From UBA5794 sp965368815 (GTDB lineage: Bacteria > Actinomycetota > Acidimicrobiia > Spongiisociales > UBA5794), in assembly GCA_965368815.1 (NCBI GenBank), contig CBDUOH010000016.1:1-32529 (forward strand): DNA of 32,529 nt. Direction: 5' to 3'. Positions within the stretch are counted from its first letter, which is position 1. Every line of letters starts with the position of its first letter. Below are positions 24,441 through 32,309 of the stretch, piece by piece. Under the pieces are notes generated by a model, which was not told the DNA's origin, did not search any database, and saw nothing but the letters and a program-made list of their open reading frames with translations. The translations under genes and the position numbers were made by a program.

Positions 24441-25142
24441 TCAGGTACCCGACAGGGACGATCCGCGCTCGGCGATCTCCCCTTCGAGCCGGTATCCCAC
24501 GCCCCGGATGGTCGTGATCACGGGAGCCAGTTCATCGGTCTCGAGTTTGCGCCGCAGGCGCCTGATGTGTTGATCGAGGCTCTTGGTATCACCCCAGTTG
24601 ATGCCCCAGACCTCCTCAAGGATCCGGTCCCGTGTGACGATCCTGCCTGACCGTTCGACCAGCATCGCCATGACCTCGAACTCCTTGCGTGGGAGATCGA
24701 AGACCGCATCGCCGACGGTCAACTGATACGTACCGGCATCAATCGACACGGACCCCACCGTCCACGCGTCTGTCTCGTCCAACGATGTTGACCGCCGCAC
24801 CACGGCGCGGAGTCTGGCAAGCAACTCGCGCACCGAATACGGCTTGGTCAGATAGTCATCGGCACCGAGTTCGAGCGCGGAAACGACGTCCGCTTCACCG
24901 TCTTTCGCAGACACAACGATGACGGGCACCTGGGAGTCCTCGCGGATCGATCTGAGAACATCGAGGCCACCTACCGAAGGAAGCATGAGGTCGAGCACGA
25001 TCGCGTCGAAGCGACCTCCCCTGGCAACCTTGATCGCGTCCCGCCCGTCGAGGACCGCCTCGGTGTCCATGCCCTCGGCTTCGAGGGCTATACGGAGGGC
25101 CTCAACGTATGCCGGCTCGTCCTCGACGATCAGAACCTTCAC
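24441..25142 (-). CDS. regX3: OmpR/PhoB-family response regulator (RegX3-like)
   Basis: Response regulator of 233 aa. The receiver domain (1-115) has the acidic pair near E7-D8, the phosphoacceptor D51 in VLDLMLP, S78 and K100 in YLTKPY. The winged-helix DNA-binding domain (about 130-225) ends VITTIRGVGYRLE. GTG at 25142 overlaps the histidine-kinase stop (GTGA). Gene order and the divergent pstS operon favour a phosphate-response role, as for RegX3 and PhoP in mycobacteria and Streptomyces. The likely targets are the 11-bp direct repeats at 26409-26448. Confidence 0.9.
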   Translation of the reverse strand: MKVLIVEDEPAYVEALRIALEAEGMDTEAVLDGRDAIKVARGGRFDAIVLDLMLPSVGGLDVLRSIREDSQVPVIVVSAKDGEADVVSALELGADDYLTKPYSVRELLARLRAVVRRSTSLDETDAWTVGSVSIDAGTYQLTVGDAVFDLPRKEFEVMAMLVERSGRIVTRDRILEEVWGINWGDTKSLDQHIRRLRRKLETDELAPVITTIRGVGYRLEGEIAERGSSLSGT

Positions 25143-26347
25143 GTCGCACCGTCGTGTGCGATCGGCAGGCGCATCGTGAAGGTGCTTCCCTCGCCCAGTC
25201 GTGAGGCCGCGACCACCGAGCCGCCGTGGGCGGTGGCAACGTTCTTGACGATGGAGAGCCCGAGGCCCGTCCCACCCGATTGGCGGGCGCGTGCCTGATC
25301 GACCCGGAAAAACCGTTCGAAGATCCTGCGGGCATACTTCTCGGGGAAACCGATACCGGTGTCTTCGACCTCGATGCAGAGCATTGTTCCCTCGACGAAC
25401 GACCGATAGGTGACGGTACCGCCATCGTCACCCTTGGCCGCCGTGTAGGTGATCGCGTTCAGCAACAGGTTGCGGAACGCCGACGCCAACTCCACGTGAT
25501 CGCCCAGAATCGTCGCACCCGCCGATTCACCCCGGACCAACTCGATGTCGTTCGCCTTGGCGTGGTCACCGAGCCCCACTGCAACCTCCTCGAGCACATC
25601 GAGAACCGCAACGGGAACGTACTCCGTGGTCATCGCCTCGGTGCGCGCAAGTGTCAGGATGTCGTCGATGACGTTCGTCATCCGCAAAGCCTCGGAAGCG
25701 AGTCGGTCTGCGAGGATCGCGCGTTGTGCCTCGTCGCTGGTGTACGCCAGTGTCTCGGCGAGCAGCGACAGAGCGCCGATCGGTGTCTTGAGTTCGTGGC
25801 TCGCGTTGGTCACGAAGTCGGCACGCATCGCATCGACTCGTCGTCTGGCGGACAGGTCTTCGATATGGACCGTCGCGGCCATCTCTGCGTCGTCGTCGAG
25901 ATCAATCGGTACCGCGGTGAGCAACAACACCATGCGGGACGGGTCGTGCAAGTCGACTTCGATCTGCTGGACCTCGCCAGCAGCGAGCGCTTGGCTCCCG
26001 AGGGTCGATACCCGTGTTCGCAGGACCGCCCAATCGCCGGTCTCGTCGAGCTGTGCATCGGCCGACTTGTTCGCGTACACGACGGACCCTGACCGATCGA
26101 GGATGACCACACCCGTCGGGGCGCCTTCGATTGCCGAGCGGAGTGCGGCAGATGAGCGCTCCGCCGTGTCCGCTCGGTTGGCAAGACCCCGCACCACCTT
26201 CACCAGTTCGACACCGTCGACGTCGACACCGGATGCCCGGGCGATCGAGTGGATCGTCCGATCCAACGACCGGGCCCTCCGGAACGCCACCACCGCAGCA
26301 ATGGAACCGACGAGGGCGACTGCTCCTGCGATCAGAACTGAAGTCAT
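25139..26347 (-). CDS. senX3: Sensor histidine kinase (SenX3-like)
   Basis: Kinase of 402 aa with one N-terminal membrane helix (about 3-22) and no large extracytoplasmic loop. A PAS-like domain (about 70-165, GVVILDRSGSVVYANKSAD) is followed by the HisKA dimerisation domain with H184 in NASHELKTP, and then the HATPase domain with N-box NLLLNAI, EDTGIGFP and GGTGLGLSIVK. A kinase with no sensing loop is typical of PhoR/SenX3 types, which are thought to sense phosphate through PstSCAB and PhoU. ATG at 26347 begins it. It is transcribed away from pstS, with the promoter candidate inside the PHO-box repeat. Confidence 0.9.
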   Translation of the reverse strand: MTSVLIAGAVALVGSIAAVVAFRRARSLDRTIHSIARASGVDVDGVELVKVVRGLANRADTAERSSAALRSAIEGAPTGVVILDRSGSVVYANKSADAQLDETGDWAVLRTRVSTLGSQALAAGEVQQIEVDLHDPSRMVLLLTAVPIDLDDDAEMAATVHIEDLSARRRVDAMRADFVTNASHELKTPIGALSLLAETLAYTSDEAQRAILADRLASEALRMTNVIDDILTLARTEAMTTEYVPVAVLDVLEEVAVGLGDHAKANDIELVRGESAGATILGDHVELASAFRNLLLNAITYTAAKGDDGGTVTYRSFVEGTMLCIEVEDTGIGFPEKYARRIFERFFRVDQARARQSGGTGLGLSIVKNVATAHGGSVVAASRLGEGSTFTMRLPIAHDGAT

Positions 26348-26397
26348 GAGGCGAGGATAGGAGCCAATCCACGCCGCTCGACCACCGACGAGACCAG

Positions 26398-26425
26398 ATA
26401 ATCAGAGAGTTCACCTTCAGTTCAA
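26398..26425 (-). promoter_or_regulatory. Candidate senX3-regX3 promoter overlapping the PHO-box repeat
   Basis: On the minus strand TTGAAC (-35, 26420-26425) and GATTAT (-10, 26398-26403) are 16 nt apart; each matches 4 of 6 consensus bases. The -35 lies within the second repeat unit of the PHO-box-like element, so RegX3 binding there would affect its own operon. Confidence 0.4.
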
Positions 26426-26448
26426 TTGCCGGCGAGGTTGGTTTCACC
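26409..26448 (+). promoter_or_regulatory. PHO-box-like direct repeats upstream of pstS
   Basis: GTTCACC (26409) and GTTCAAT (26420) repeat with an 11-bp period; a degenerate unit (GGCGAGG) is at 26431 and TTTCACC is at 26442, still in phase. The Streptomyces PhoP box is built from 11-nt units with core GTTCACC. A weak -10-like TAGCTT (26458-26463) starts 9 nt after the last unit, the spacing expected for an activated pst promoter. The intergenic region spans 26348-26531, and the pstS ATG is 83 nt beyond the last unit. Confidence 0.7.
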
Positions 26449-26531
26449 TCCGGTTTGTAGCTTTCCTCGCAAAGCTCCGGCTGGGCTCGCGGCCGTCGCG
26501 GGGTCCGGAGAACATCCAGGAAGGGAAACGA

Positions 26532-27557
26532 ATGCAGAAACTGACAAAGCTGGTGGCGCTGCTCACATCGGTCGTGTTGATCACGACCGCGTGCAGTGCG
26601 TCCTCGGAGGAGACCACCACAACCGCAGGAGGCGGCAATGGCGACGTACTCACCGGGTCGATCACCATCTCTGGTTCATCGACGGTCGAACCCGTTTCGG
26701 CTCTCAACGCGGAGGCCTTCAGGGGTCTGAACTCCGAGGTCGGCATTTCAGTCGAAGGACCAGGCACGGGGGACGGCTTCAAGAAGTTCTGCGCAGGAGA
26801 GACCGACATCTCCGATGCCTCGCGTCAGATCAAGGACTCCGAGGCCGAGGACTGCACTGCCGCGGGCGTCGAGTTCATCGAGCTCCGGTTCGCGATCGAC
26901 GGCCTCTCTGTCCTGACATCGATCAACAACACCGCCGTCTCGTGTGTCAGTTTCGCCGACCTGTACGCACTCGTCGGTCCCGAATCGATCGGGTTCTCGT
27001 CGTGGAGCGACGCGAATGACCTTGCCGGTGAACTCGATGGTGCCAACACCCCCTATCCGGAGGCCGATCTCACCGTGACCGGGCCCGGTGAGGAATCCGG
27101 AACGTACGACTCGTTCGTCGAGATCGTGCTTGAGGATCTGGCAGACGAACGTGGACAGATTGCAGCGACACGCCCGGACTACACGGCATCGGCGAACGAC
27201 AACATCATCATCGAAGGGATTTCGGGAAGCGACACATCGCTCGGCTGGGTCGGCTATGCATTCTTCCTCGCCAACGAGGACAAGGTCGCCGCACTCGAGG
27301 TTGACGGTGGCGACGGTTGCGTCAAGCCGACACCCGAGACGATCGCAGACGGCTCATACCCGATTGCCCGTCCTCTGTTCATCTATGTGAACAAGGCCAA
27401 GGCCGAAGCATCGGCTGCGTTGACAGCTTATGTCGACTTCTATCTGTCCGAAGACGGGCTCGCATCGGTGGATCAAGCCGGATACATCCGACTTGCGGAC
27501 TACGAACCGCTCCGTGGGATCTGGGAGACCAGGGCCACAGGGAAACAAAGCTACTAG
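26532..27557 (+). CDS. pstS: Phosphate ABC transporter substrate-binding lipoprotein PstS
   Basis: Lipid-anchored high-affinity phosphate receptor of 341 aa. The signal peptide ends in LITTAC, with C21 as the lipidated residue. A Thr/Gly linker (about 27-38) follows. Phosphate-contacting segments are visible as SGSSTVEP (about 48-55), GTGDGFKKFC with TDISDASRQI, and GPGEESGTYDSF near 186. Four cysteines outside the lipobox (in FCAGE, EDCTA, SCVSF and GCVKP) may form disulfides. AGGAAGGG lies 6-8 nt upstream of the ATG. It is first in pstS-pstC-pstA-pstB-phoU, under the PHO-box-like element, and is separated from pstC by a strong stem-loop. Confidence 0.96.
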   Translation: MQKLTKLVALLTSVVLITTACSASSEETTTTAGGGNGDVLTGSITISGSSTVEPVSALNAEAFRGLNSEVGISVEGPGTGDGFKKFCAGETDISDASRQIKDSEAEDCTAAGVEFIELRFAIDGLSVLTSINNTAVSCVSFADLYALVGPESIGFSSWSDANDLAGELDGANTPYPEADLTVTGPGEESGTYDSFVEIVLEDLADERGQIAATRPDYTASANDNIIIEGISGSDTSLGWVGYAFFLANEDKVAALEVDGGDGCVKPTPETIADGSYPIARPLFIYVNKAKAEASAALTAYVDFYLSEDGLASVDQAGYIRLADYEPLRGIWETRATGKQSY

Positions 27558-27560
27558 CGC

Positions 27561-27607
27561 GGCTGTGGAGCGCCGAGGGTTTCCGAGCAAACCCTCGGCC
27601 CACGGCC
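27561..27607 (+). terminator. Strong stem-loop between pstS and pstC
   Basis: GCCGAGGGTTT (27572-27582) and AAACCCTCGGC (27589-27599) form a perfect 11-bp stem with a 6-nt loop. Outside it, GGCTGTGG (27561-27568) pairs with CCACGGCC (27600-27607), with one G-U pair and a 3-nt bulge. There is no U-run. It begins 3 nt after the pstS stop and ends 24 nt before the pstC ATG. It probably acts as a partial terminator or an mRNA 3'-end stabiliser that favours pstS expression. Confidence 0.7.
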
Positions 27608-27631
27608 ACCGACTACCCTCCCGGGGAAATC

Positions 27632-28555
27632 ATGACCCAGCCACTGACCATCCAAGACTTAGCCGGGGATGCACGACGTCGTAGGCGCGAGCGTCGGGTG
27701 AAGGCGGTCTTCGTTTCGGCCGGTTTCGTGTCCATCGCGATCAGCGCGCTGATCATCTTCTCGCTCGCCGGAGAAGCCTGGACCTTCATCTCCCAGGTGG
27801 ATCTCGCAAGTCTGTGGACGGTCGGTTGGTTCCCTCGTCGCGGACTGTTCGACATCCCGACCATCGTCATCGCCACCATGTTGATCGCCGGTGTCGGCAT
27901 GGTCGTGGCCATCCCGCTGGGTCTCGGAACCGCGTCGTACCTGTCCGAGTATGCCAGCCCACGCGCACGCCGCTGGCTCAAACCCACTATCGAGGTTCTC
28001 GCAGGGGTCCCATCCGTTGTGCTGGGTTTCTGGGCCCTGACGTTCATCTCCCCCGAGGTCGTGCACCGCTTGTTCTCCTCGGCCAAACCCTTCACGATGA
28101 TGGCAGCAGGACTCGGTGTGGGGGTCCTCATCACCCCCCTCATCGCAACGATCTCCGAGGATGCGATGACCTCGGTACCTCGCGATCTCCGCGAGGCGTC
28201 GTACGGACTCGGGGCAGACAGGGCGACCACGGTTCGCAAGGTCGTGTTCCCCGCTGCCCTTTCGGGCATCGTTGCGTCCATGATCCTTGCCCTGTCCCGA
28301 GCAATCGGTGAGACGATGATCGTGTTCATGGCGGCCGGCGCCGTCGGAGGTGCACTTCGGGCATTCAACCCTCTGGAACCCGGCCAAACGATGACCGCCG
28401 CCATAGCGTCGTTGGCAACCGGATCCGACCAGGTGGCCGGCGAGGGGCTTGCGTTCCAGAGCCTCTTCTTCGTAGGACTTCTCCTGTTCCTCGTCACCTT
28501 GGCGCTGAACAGTCTGAGCAATCGGTTCGTGCGCAAGTACCGGGAGCAGTACTGA
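27632..28555 (+). CDS. pstC: Phosphate ABC transporter permease PstC
   Basis: Inner-membrane permease of 307 aa with six predicted helices. The EAA loop that contacts PstB is EASYGLGADRATTVRKVVFP (about 188-207), and GVPSVVLGFWALTFI and LSRAIGETM are PstC-typical. I start at ATG 27632, with GGGGA 6 nt upstream. The frame is open back to 27317, but that part overlaps pstS and is not hydrophobic. The stop overlaps the pstA start by one base (TGATG). Confidence 0.95.
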   Translation: MTQPLTIQDLAGDARRRRRERRVKAVFVSAGFVSIAISALIIFSLAGEAWTFISQVDLASLWTVGWFPRRGLFDIPTIVIATMLIAGVGMVVAIPLGLGTASYLSEYASPRARRWLKPTIEVLAGVPSVVLGFWALTFISPEVVHRLFSSAKPFTMMAAGLGVGVLITPLIATISEDAMTSVPRDLREASYGLGADRATTVRKVVFPAALSGIVASMILALSRAIGETMIVFMAAGAVGGALRAFNPLEPGQTMTAAIASLATGSDQVAGEGLAFQSLFFVGLLLFLVTLALNSLSNRFVRKYREQY

Positions 28556-29517
28556 TGGTTACAGCCTCCTCACGACGCAGAACAGCCGCAACCGAAGCAG
28601 AAGTCGCAAAGGCAATCAGGAAGTCGGGGGTCCAGTGGCGCTCGACGCTCTTCTCGGCGGTGCTTCTCCTCCTCCTGCTGACCACGTTGGTGATTCTGTT
28701 CGTGCTCCTTGCCGACATCATGATCAAGGCATGGCCCACGTTCAGCGAACGCGGTTTGTCCTTCATCACGTCGGGGCTGAGTCTGAATCCCGAGACCGCG
28801 GGCGTTTCGACGGGTATCGCCGGCTCAGTCGTGATCGCGGCGATCGTGGTCATCCTGGCGTTCCCCATCGGGGTCTCGGCGGCGATCTATCTTGAGGAAT
28901 ACGCGTCAGCGACGCGCCTGTCCCGTTTCCTGGACACCACGGTGCGCAACCTCGCCGGTGTGCCGTCGATCGTCTACGGACTCCTCGGGCTTGCCATGTT
29001 CGTGCCGGTCGTCCGTTTCATCGGCTTTGGTGGAGCGACCGACGGCAAGAACGTGATCGCGGCAGGGATCACCATGTCCGCATTGGTGCTGCCGATCGTC
29101 GTCATCACTGCAACAGAGGCCATACGGGCCGTGCCCTATTCGATCAGGGAAGCCGGGTTCGGTGTGGGCGCTACCAAATGGGAAGTCATTCGTTCCCATG
29201 TGATGCCATCGGCACTCCCCGGGATTCTCACAGGTACGGTCCTCACGCTCGCCAGGGCAATCGGCGAGACCGCTCCACTGCTCGTGATCGGGGTCGCAAC
29301 CGGCTATTTTGCCCCACCTGGCGATGCCACCCTTGTCGACCAACTGACGGGCGCATACACCGCCCTCCCGGTTGTGGTCTTCTCATGGTCGCGCCAAACC
29401 CAGGCAGAGTTCGCCGACACCCTCGCGCCGGCGGCCATCATCGTGCTCCTTGCAGTCCTTTTCATCCTCAATGGAGCAGCCATCTGGCTGAGGAACCGAA
29501 CCGAGAAGAAGTGGTGA
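28555..29517 (+). CDS. pstA: Phosphate ABC transporter permease PstA
   Basis: Inner-membrane permease of 320 aa, the partner of PstC. After a basic cytoplasmic N-terminus of about 30 residues come six helices, the first very Leu-rich (about 32-56). GVPSIVYGLLGLAMFV and the EAA loop EAGFGVGATKWEVIRSHVMP identify it, along with LARAIGETAPLLVIG near the C-terminus. ATG at 28555 shares a base with the pstC TGA, suggesting translational coupling. pstB follows after 3 nt. Confidence 0.95.
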   Translation: MVTASSRRRTAATEAEVAKAIRKSGVQWRSTLFSAVLLLLLLTTLVILFVLLADIMIKAWPTFSERGLSFITSGLSLNPETAGVSTGIAGSVVIAAIVVILAFPIGVSAAIYLEEYASATRLSRFLDTTVRNLAGVPSIVYGLLGLAMFVPVVRFIGFGGATDGKNVIAAGITMSALVLPIVVITATEAIRAVPYSIREAGFGVGATKWEVIRSHVMPSALPGILTGTVLTLARAIGETAPLLVIGVATGYFAPPGDATLVDQLTGAYTALPVVVFSWSRQTQAEFADTLAPAAIIVLLAVLFILNGAAIWLRNRTEKKW

Positions 29518-29520
29518 ACC

Positions 29521-30423
29521 ATGCCAGATAGCAGCGACATCGCCTTCGGTTCCGACCCTGGAACCGCCGACACGCCTATGACCGGTATGCGTTCGACACG
29601 CCGACCCACGGACAAGCGACGCATCACCGGAGGCACTCCGGACGATGCAAACAAGGTGATCATCGAGCTCGACAACGTCGATGTCTACTACGGCGACTTT
29701 CACGCCGTTGACAGCGTGACCATCCCCGTTCGCGAGAAGGAGATCACGGCGTTCATCGGTCCGTCGGGGTGCGGCAAGTCCACGGTGCTTCGCTCGATCA
29801 ATCGTATGAACGACCTGATCGAATCAGCGCGGGTCGAGGGCCGGATTGCCTATCACGGAGTCGATCTGTACGCGCCCGGCGTCGATCCGGTCGAAGTCAG
29901 ACGTCGCATCGGGATGGTGTTCCAGAAACCCAACCCGTTCCCGAAGTCGATCTACGACAACATTGCGTTCGGCCCCAAAATCGGCGGTTTCAAGGGCAAC
30001 ATGGATGATCTTGTCGAAGAATCGCTGCAACGCGCAGCCCTGTGGGAGGAAGTGAAGAACAAGCTCAGGGAAAGCGCCTTTGCACTTTCTGGCGGTCAGC
30101 AACAGCGACTGTGCATCGCCAGGGCGATCGCCACATCCCCCGATGTGCTGCTCATGGACGAACCGGCCTCTGCCCTGGACCCGATCGCAACATTGCGCAT
30201 CGAAGACCTCATGTACGAACTGAAGCAGGATTACACGATCGTCATCGTGACGCACAACATGCAGCAAGCGGCCCGGGTCTCGGATCGCACGGCGTTCTTC
30301 TCCGTCGATGTCAACGAGGGACGGCGGACCGGCCGCCTTGTCGAGTTCACACCGACCGCACAGCTCTTCACGTCACCACAACAACAAGAAACCGAGGACT
30401 ACATCAGCGGAAGGTTTGGGTGA
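29521..30423 (+). CDS. pstB: Phosphate ABC transporter ATPase PstB
   Basis: ATPase subunit of the Pst importer, 300 aa. Walker A is GPSGCGKST (80-88), the Q-loop lies in VFQKPNPFP, the signature is LSGGQQQR, Walker B is VLLMDEPASALDP, and the switch histidine is in VTHNMQQA. The first 45 residues are polar and absent from typical 250-260-aa PstB proteins, so either there is a lineage-specific extension or the true start is later (Met 20 or 23). ATG at 29521 is 3 nt after the pstA stop, which favours the long form. The stop overlaps phoU (GTGA). Confidence 0.95.
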   Translation: MPDSSDIAFGSDPGTADTPMTGMRSTRRPTDKRRITGGTPDDANKVIIELDNVDVYYGDFHAVDSVTIPVREKEITAFIGPSGCGKSTVLRSINRMNDLIESARVEGRIAYHGVDLYAPGVDPVEVRRRIGMVFQKPNPFPKSIYDNIAFGPKIGGFKGNMDDLVEESLQRAALWEEVKNKLRESAFALSGGQQQRLCIARAIATSPDVLLMDEPASALDPIATLRIEDLMYELKQDYTIVIVTHNMQQAARVSDRTAFFSVDVNEGRRTGRLVEFTPTAQLFTSPQQQETEDYISGRFG

Positions 30424-31106
30424 GTCGGATGGTCGACGCCACACACAACAATCACGAGACCGAGCTCAGGCACCACTACGACGACGAGCTCGAGGACATC
30501 AGGGCGAACCTCGTCGATTTCGCCACGATGGTGCTCACGAACGTCCGCCACGCCGGCGAGGTGGTGACAGAGAATCGGCTCGACGAGATCGCTGCCGTTC
30601 GGGCGGCCGACGGCCCCATCAACGAGCGGTATACCGAACTCGAACGCAAGGTCTTCGAGATCCTCGCCCTCCAGCAACCGGTGGCCCGCGACCTGCGGTT
30701 CCTCGTTGCATCGACGCGGGTGCTGTACGAGCTCGAGCGGTCCGGGGATCTCGCCGTCAACGTCGTCAAACAGCTTGCGCGGCTCGACGGTCTCCCCTCC
30801 GATCCAGTCATCCAATCACTGTTGGCACGGCTCTCGACGGCATCGGCCAACATGTTCGCACAGGGTGTCGAGGCACTCGCGACGATGGATCCACAGCTCG
30901 GGGTGGACGCCGAGGCCAATGACGAGGAGACCGACAATCTGACGGCGGATCTCTATCGGGCCGTCACGGAGCGCCAGAACGATCTCGGGCTCGAGACATC
31001 GGTCGCCCTCTTCAGGATGGGGCGCTTCTTCGAGCGCATTGCCGACCACGGCGTCAACATCGCCCAGAACGCGACCTTCGTCGTGACCGGCGCCTTCCCC
31101 CAGTAG
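30420..31106 (+). CDS. phoU: Phosphate signalling protein PhoU
   Basis: Negative regulator linking PstSCAB to the SenX3-type kinase, 228 aa. It is an all-helical protein with two PhoU repeats, each carrying the metal-binding E/DxxxD pattern: ELERSGDLAVN (about 106) and FERIADHGVNIAQ (about 207). I start at GTG 30420, which overlaps the pstB TGA and has GGAAGG 5 nt upstream. ATG 30429 is the alternative but has poorer spacing. A longer open frame back to 30042 overlaps pstB and is spurious. It is the last gene of the pst operon and convergent with the next gene, 40 nt away. Confidence 0.94.
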   Translation: MSRMVDATHNNHETELRHHYDDELEDIRANLVDFATMVLTNVRHAGEVVTENRLDEIAAVRAADGPINERYTELERKVFEILALQQPVARDLRFLVASTRVLYELERSGDLAVNVVKQLARLDGLPSDPVIQSLLARLSTASANMFAQGVEALATMDPQLGVDAEANDEETDNLTADLYRAVTERQNDLGLETSVALFRMGRFFERIADHGVNIAQNATFVVTGAFPQ

Positions 31107-31146
31107 GCGTCACACATCGGCATGTGGGGTGGCTCGTCGCCGGGAA

Positions 31147-32220
31147 CTATGACGTTGCGAGGATCGCGGCGAGATGTGTTGCCTGGTCGTCGACACTTGC
31201 GGAGAAGTCGGGGCCGATGGCGTTCCACAAACCATCACCTGGATCGGACAGGCGGATGACAACCGACGTGGTGTCGTCCGAGCGATCGAGTTGGATCGTC
31301 CATGCCCAGTCCTCGATGTCGCCGAGGGTGTACCGAAGTGTGATGTATGAGAACGGTCGCCAATCCGACACGTGCTCGACGATCAGGTCGGGACCGTGCA
31401 TGCAATGGTTCACGGTGCCGGCGCCTCGCCGACCTTCGGTCTGGGTGATGACTTCAGACACCAGCGTCTGCCATTTGGGGCGTTTGACCGGATCCGTGAG
31501 ATGGTCCCAGACGATGGCTGGGGCCGCAGCCGTTTCGAACGACACCTCGTAGATGGCTTGGGCGGGGCTCACGAAGTCACGGTTCCGCTCCTGCTCGAAC
31601 GTCCACCGGACCGCGAGATCCTGGAGGTACACCTCGACGTCGCCGACATCGTCGAACGATTCCGTGTGTGGAGCGAAACCGAGAATGGCCGGATTCATCG
31701 CCATCGCATCAAGGGTCGCCTTCGTGTACACGGCGTATGCCCGCGTACCGATCACGTCGGCGGCGGTTCCCTTGGCAAGGCGGTGGACCAGAATCACGTC
31801 CGATCCGGTCAATTCCTCGGATCGTGCGATGTGTCGCACCATGTACTCGCCGTCGTGGACGAAGAACTTCAGATCGAGGTCGGGGATGCGGATGCAGGCA
31901 TCACATGGACATGAGGTGGCATGCACGATGTCGCGCAACCGCTTCTGGAAATTGAAGTATGCAGTTTCCACAGTGTCCATCAGCATCGAGGGGTTCACTG
32001 TTTCCACGTTCGCATACGCAAACGCGGCGTCGCCCTCGAGTTTCGAGAGCTGGAAGACCGGTTCGATCGAACCCACGATCGTTTCGAGCAGATCGGCGAT
32101 GACGTCCTGGGCGTGCGCGAGCTCCGTGCTCCCCATGTATTGGGTGTACCCGCTGATGTCGGCCAACAGCAAACATCCGCGTTCAGGGGTTCCCAGATCA
32201 AGTGCCATCGGACGGAGCAT
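31147..32220 (-). CDS. DUF2652 cyclase-homology / SRPBCC fusion protein
   Basis: Cytoplasmic protein of 357 aa with two parts. Residues 14-150 resemble class III nucleotidyl cyclases of the DUF2652 type: GCLLLADISGYTQYM with D21 and KLEGDAAFAY with D64 sit where the two metal-binding aspartates belong. A CPCDAC cluster (C104, C106, C109) is also seen in that family. Residues 215-355 look like an SRPBCC (START-like) ligand-binding domain (VSFETAAAPAIVWDHLTDPVKRPKW). Whether it makes a cyclic nucleotide is not shown; the substrate-stabilising residues could not be assigned. The start is ATG 32220 or 32208; neither has a good ribosome-binding site. It is not obviously linked to the pst genes. 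Confidence 0.75.
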   Translation of the reverse strand: MLRPMALDLGTPERGCLLLADISGYTQYMGSTELAHAQDVIADLLETIVGSIEPVFQLSKLEGDAAFAYANVETVNPSMLMDTVETAYFNFQKRLRDIVHATSCPCDACIRIPDLDLKFFVHDGEYMVRHIARSEELTGSDVILVHRLAKGTAADVIGTRAYAVYTKATLDAMAMNPAILGFAPHTESFDDVGDVEVYLQDLAVRWTFEQERNRDFVSPAQAIYEVSFETAAAPAIVWDHLTDPVKRPKWQTLVSEVITQTEGRRGAGTVNHCMHGPDLIVEHVSDWRPFSYITLRYTLGDIEDWAWTIQLDRSDDTTSVVIRLSDPGDGLWNAIGPDFSASVDDQATHLAAILATS

Positions 32221-32309
32221 AGCGATGGGGACGGGCGGGAACAGGAGGGATACGGCGGCGCTGCCTCGACCTGGGGACGGGAGGGCAGCAGATACTGCGG
32301 TGTGTTGGT

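Noticed and set aside
27317..27631. Extension of pstC into pstS
   Set aside because: It overlaps the pstS 3' end and the intercistronic stem-loop. ATG 27632 has a good ribosome-binding site.
30042..30419. Extension of phoU to 354 aa
   Set aside because: It overlaps the ATPase signature and Walker B region of pstB in another frame, and the translation is not helical PhoU-like.
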